Origin: Bacillota bacterium
Lineage (GTDB): Bacteria > Bacillota > Clostridia > Christensenellales > Aristaeellaceae
Direction of reading: 5' to 3'
Assembly: GCA_023411375.1 (NCBI GenBank)
Contig: JAEYOW010000037.1
Coordinates: forward strand, 81,691-145,690
Length of the DNA stretch: 64,000 nt
Each line of letters starts with the position of its first letter. Within the stretch, counting starts at the first letter, position 1. Shown here piece by piece: positions 62,022 to 64,000 of the stretch. The position numbers and the translations under genes are program-made. The notes beneath the pieces were generated by a model. That model was not told the origin of the DNA, ran no database searches, and worked only from the letters and a program-made list of their open reading frames with translations.

Positions 62022-63464
62022 ATGCTGCTATTTGACACTTATGTCCAGAAGTTGAAATACAAGGTGCTGCGCGAGGTCGCCACACACGCCTACAACGGCA
62101 CGCTGCGCGACTGCTACCTGGACATTCCCAAGGTTATTTCCCCCGGCCCCAAGAGCACCATGCGCTGCTGCATCTACAAGGAGCGCGCCATCGCGGCCGA
62201 GCGGGTGAAGCTCGCCATGGGCGGCGACAGAAAAAACCCCAACGTTGTGGAGGTTATCGGCATCGCATGCGACGAATGCCCGGTCAGCGGCTATACCGTT
62301 GGGCCGGATTGCCGCGGCTGCCTGGCGCACCGCTGCTCCAGCGCCTGCCCGCGAAACGCCATCACCTTTGACGATGAGCACCACGCGCATATTAACCCCG
62401 ATAAATGTGTCAACTGCGGCAAGTGCGCCTCGGTCTGCCCCTACAGCGCCATCCAGAACCATGTGCGCCCCTGCGAGCGCGCGTGCAAGGTCAAGGCCAT
62501 TACCGCCGGCGAGAACCATGTCGCCAACATTGACGAGCACAAGTGCATCGGCTGCGGCGCATGCGTGTACCAGTGCCCCTTTGGCGCCATTCAGGACAAA
62601 TCGTACCTGCTGGACGCCATCCGCATGATACAGGAGAGCGGCTCTAATCAGAACTACAAGGTGTACGCGGTGGTCGCGCCCTCCATTTCCAGCCAGTTTG
62701 TATATGCAAAGCTTGGGCAGGTTATCACGGCGCTGAAAAAGCTGGGCTTTTTCAACGTTGTGGAGGCCGCCCTGGGCGCGGATATGGTAGCCTACCGCGA
62801 GGCGCGGGAACTTGCGGAGAAGGGCTTTTTGACCTCGTCATGCTGCCCGGCGTTCGTTTCCTATATCGATAAATCCTTCCCGGAGCTCAAGCCCCTGGTC
62901 AGCCACAACCTCTCCCCCATGGCCGAGGTCGCGCGCTTCATTAAAAAGACCGACCCCACCGCGCGCGTGATCTTCATCGGCCCGTGCACGGCCAAAAAGC
63001 AGGAGGTACAGCTGGACAGCGTAAAGCCCTATGTGGATTGCGCCCTTACCTTTGAGGAGCTTCAGGCGTGGATTGACAGCCGCGATATCGACCTGCCGTC
63101 GCTGGAGGAAAACGCGCTGGACAACGCCAGCTTCTTCGGCCGCATTTTTGCCCGCAGCGGCGGCCTGACCGACGCGGTGAAGCAGGCCCTTTCGGAGCAG
63201 AATAACGCCGATTTCATATTAAACCCTATTGCCTGCGACGGCATCGAGGCCTGCAGAATTGCGCTGATGAAAAAAAAGTCGGGCGTGCTGAAGGAAAATT
63301 TCATCGAGGGCATGGCGTGCGTGGGCGGCTGTATCGGCGGTGCGGGCTGCCTGACTCATGGCGCGAAGGACAAAAACGAGGTGGACAAATACGGGCGCGA
63401 GGCGTATGAAAAGACCATCACCGACGCGCTGGCACAGTGCAGCTACCATATGGACGCGGAATAG
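62022..63464 (+). CDS. [FeFe] hydrogenase, group B-like (HydA2/CpIII-like)
   Basis: This 480-residue cytoplasmic hydrogenase would make H2 from ferredoxin-type electrons. The N-terminal part has a Cys-rich region (CDECPVSGYTVG, then CRGC and CSSACPRNAI) and two ferredoxin motifs (CVNCGKCASVCP and CIGCGACVYQCP). The H-cluster blocks are TSSCCPAF, FIGPCTAKKQE and EGMACVGGCIGGAGC, with the Met kept, consistent with activity. AGGCAACG near the ATG gives a modest ribosome site 26 nt after the phosphatase gene. The maturases HydEFG are not in the window. Confidence 0.93.
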   Translation: MLLFDTYVQKLKYKVLREVATHAYNGTLRDCYLDIPKVISPGPKSTMRCCIYKERAIAAERVKLAMGGDRKNPNVVEVIGIACDECPVSGYTVGPDCRGCLAHRCSSACPRNAITFDDEHHAHINPDKCVNCGKCASVCPYSAIQNHVRPCERACKVKAITAGENHVANIDEHKCIGCGACVYQCPFGAIQDKSYLLDAIRMIQESGSNQNYKVYAVVAPSISSQFVYAKLGQVITALKKLGFFNVVEAALGADMVAYREARELAEKGFLTSSCCPAFVSYIDKSFPELKPLVSHNLSPMAEVARFIKKTDPTARVIFIGPCTAKKQEVQLDSVKPYVDCALTFEELQAWIDSRDIDLPSLEENALDNASFFGRIFARSGGLTDAVKQALSEQNNADFILNPIACDGIEACRIALMKKKSGVLKENFIEGMACVGGCIGGAGCLTHGAKDKNEVDKYGREAYEKTITDALAQCSYHMDAE

Positions 63465-63828
63465 GCGGACAGACCGCCTTTCCGCATGGCGCAAGGCGGC
63501 AAAAAAGGCGGGGCATCGTTTGGGATGCACCCACAAGAATGTAAATTGGTTTTTGCAGAGCGGCATAGCTTATGGTTATATGGTCATTTGTGCTTGCCAT
63601 AGCAAGTAGCAATTCTGGATGGGACGGCTCAGCATTTTGGCCTAGCCAGTTATTGTAGCTGTGATTGCCAAATTGGGGATGCTCTATCACGAACAAATGA
63701 TGCTTCACGCAAATCATATCACTCAGACGCCCGACAGCCTTGCACGAACCGAGGAAGTCGCAGAATCTGCCATGGAAATCGAATGTGATGGAGCCGAAAG
63801 TGATGTGGTGGAGTAGGGAAGCGCCGCC
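63418..63828 (-). pseudogene. Decayed relaxase/mobilization nuclease fragment
   Basis: On the minus strand the frame downstream of TGA-TAA (63829 onward) reads LHHITFGSITFDF, RFCDFLGSCKAVGRLSDMIC and VKHHLFVIEHP, then NHSYNNWLG. This follows the MobA/MobL relaxase pattern, in which a His-rich strand, a RxSDxIC helix, LSVIENP and HYxEW occur in this order. The catalytic N-terminus is missing, an upstream frame (63719-63955) is shifted, and the reading downstream of about 63560 loses similarity and runs into the hydrogenase gene. It is a remnant of an integrative element lying right after the hydrogen operon. Confidence 0.7.
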
Positions 63829-64000
63829 TTATCACATTGCTATGGTAGGTTTGCGCCACCCTCTCCGGGAACCGGTTCTGTCCATAACTCCGTGTAAGAA
63901 AAAGCAACACCAATCGACAGCGACACTTCATGAGCATCCAATCCATGAATAGCATAACGCAGCAGTGGGAATATTACTCAGTGGGCTTGCCTGTCAGGAG
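63465..64000. other. Right-edge region with relaxase debris
   Basis: These 536 bp contain no intact gene. By eye the composition is more AT-rich than before 63464. Apart from the relaxase fragment I see no integrase, inverted repeat or terminator for the hydrogenase operon; the region may continue an element past the window. Confidence 0.5.

Noticed and set aside
1..64000. CRISPR arrays, insertion-sequence transposases, rRNA genes
   Set aside because: I saw no regularly spaced direct repeats, no transposase motifs and no rRNA-like stretches.

Overview
The window looks like chromosome of an anaerobic, spore-forming member of the Clostridia with fairly high G+C. The support is a spoIIID-mreB/mbl pair, [FeFe] hydrogenases, bifunctional AdhE, a two-subunit oxygen-sensitive L-serine dehydratase, HPr kinase, a tyrosine T-box, and strong AGGAGG-type ribosome binding sites. 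A Christensenellales- or Oscillospirales-like gut bacterium would fit, but the order is a guess. Most of the sequence is ordinary chromosome. The last 500 bases hold a decayed mobilization (relaxase) gene.

Layout. (1) 1-7170: a catabolic locus with two sugar-type ABC permeases, a D-2-hydroxyacid dehydrogenase, an AraC and a LacI regulator, a UroD-fold methyltransferase-like protein and an alpha/beta hydrolase with a Cys nucleophile. Two minus-strand promoters share one unusual -35 box and the plus promoter is surrounded by inverted repeats. (2) 7229-10506: an AraC/effector-binding regulator, an AT-richer phage-type Gp37/Gp68 (DUF5131) gene beside tRNA-Pro and tRNA-Thr, and a DUF362 protein. 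(3) 10676-17351: a tightly packed run with a nucleotide-sugar dehydratase, tadA, a HAD phosphatase, hprK, a ROK glucokinase and asnS. (4) 17361-24688: a minus-strand operon of an orphan sugar-binding lipoprotein with two membrane GGDEF/EAL proteins, next to a truncated GGDEF fragment. (5) 24794-35586: spoIIID, mreB/mbl, a GNAT acetyltransferase, udk, a Tyr T-box with an aminotransferase and tyrS, yigZ, sdaAB/sdaAA, a lipoprotein, a small zinc-ribbon protein, mntP and an MFS transporter.

(6) 35674-54826: two convergent alpha-glucan operons. The first has a GH125-like enzyme and a YesMN-type two-component system on minus, and a binding protein, two permeases and an intracellular GH66 enzyme on plus. 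The second, all on minus, is lacI, GH31, GH65, two permeases and a binding protein. Together they could import isomalto- or dextran-type oligosaccharides and split them inside the cell by hydrolysis and phosphorolysis. Candidate LacI operators lie in the lacI leader and, unusually, inside the GH31 coding sequence.

(7) 54923-63464: a fermentation and hydrogen locus. AdhE, preceded by a candidate Rex site, is followed by an APH-fold kinase, a structured leader, a 2Fe-2S protein, a PAS-containing sensory [FeFe] hydrogenase (HydS-type), a SpoIIE-type phosphatase and a group B-like [FeFe] hydrogenase. Having a kinase and a phosphatase around a putative H2 sensor suggests a phosphorylation-based hydrogen or redox response. 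Together with the binding-protein/c-di-GMP operon, this is the best candidate here for an under-described signalling system.
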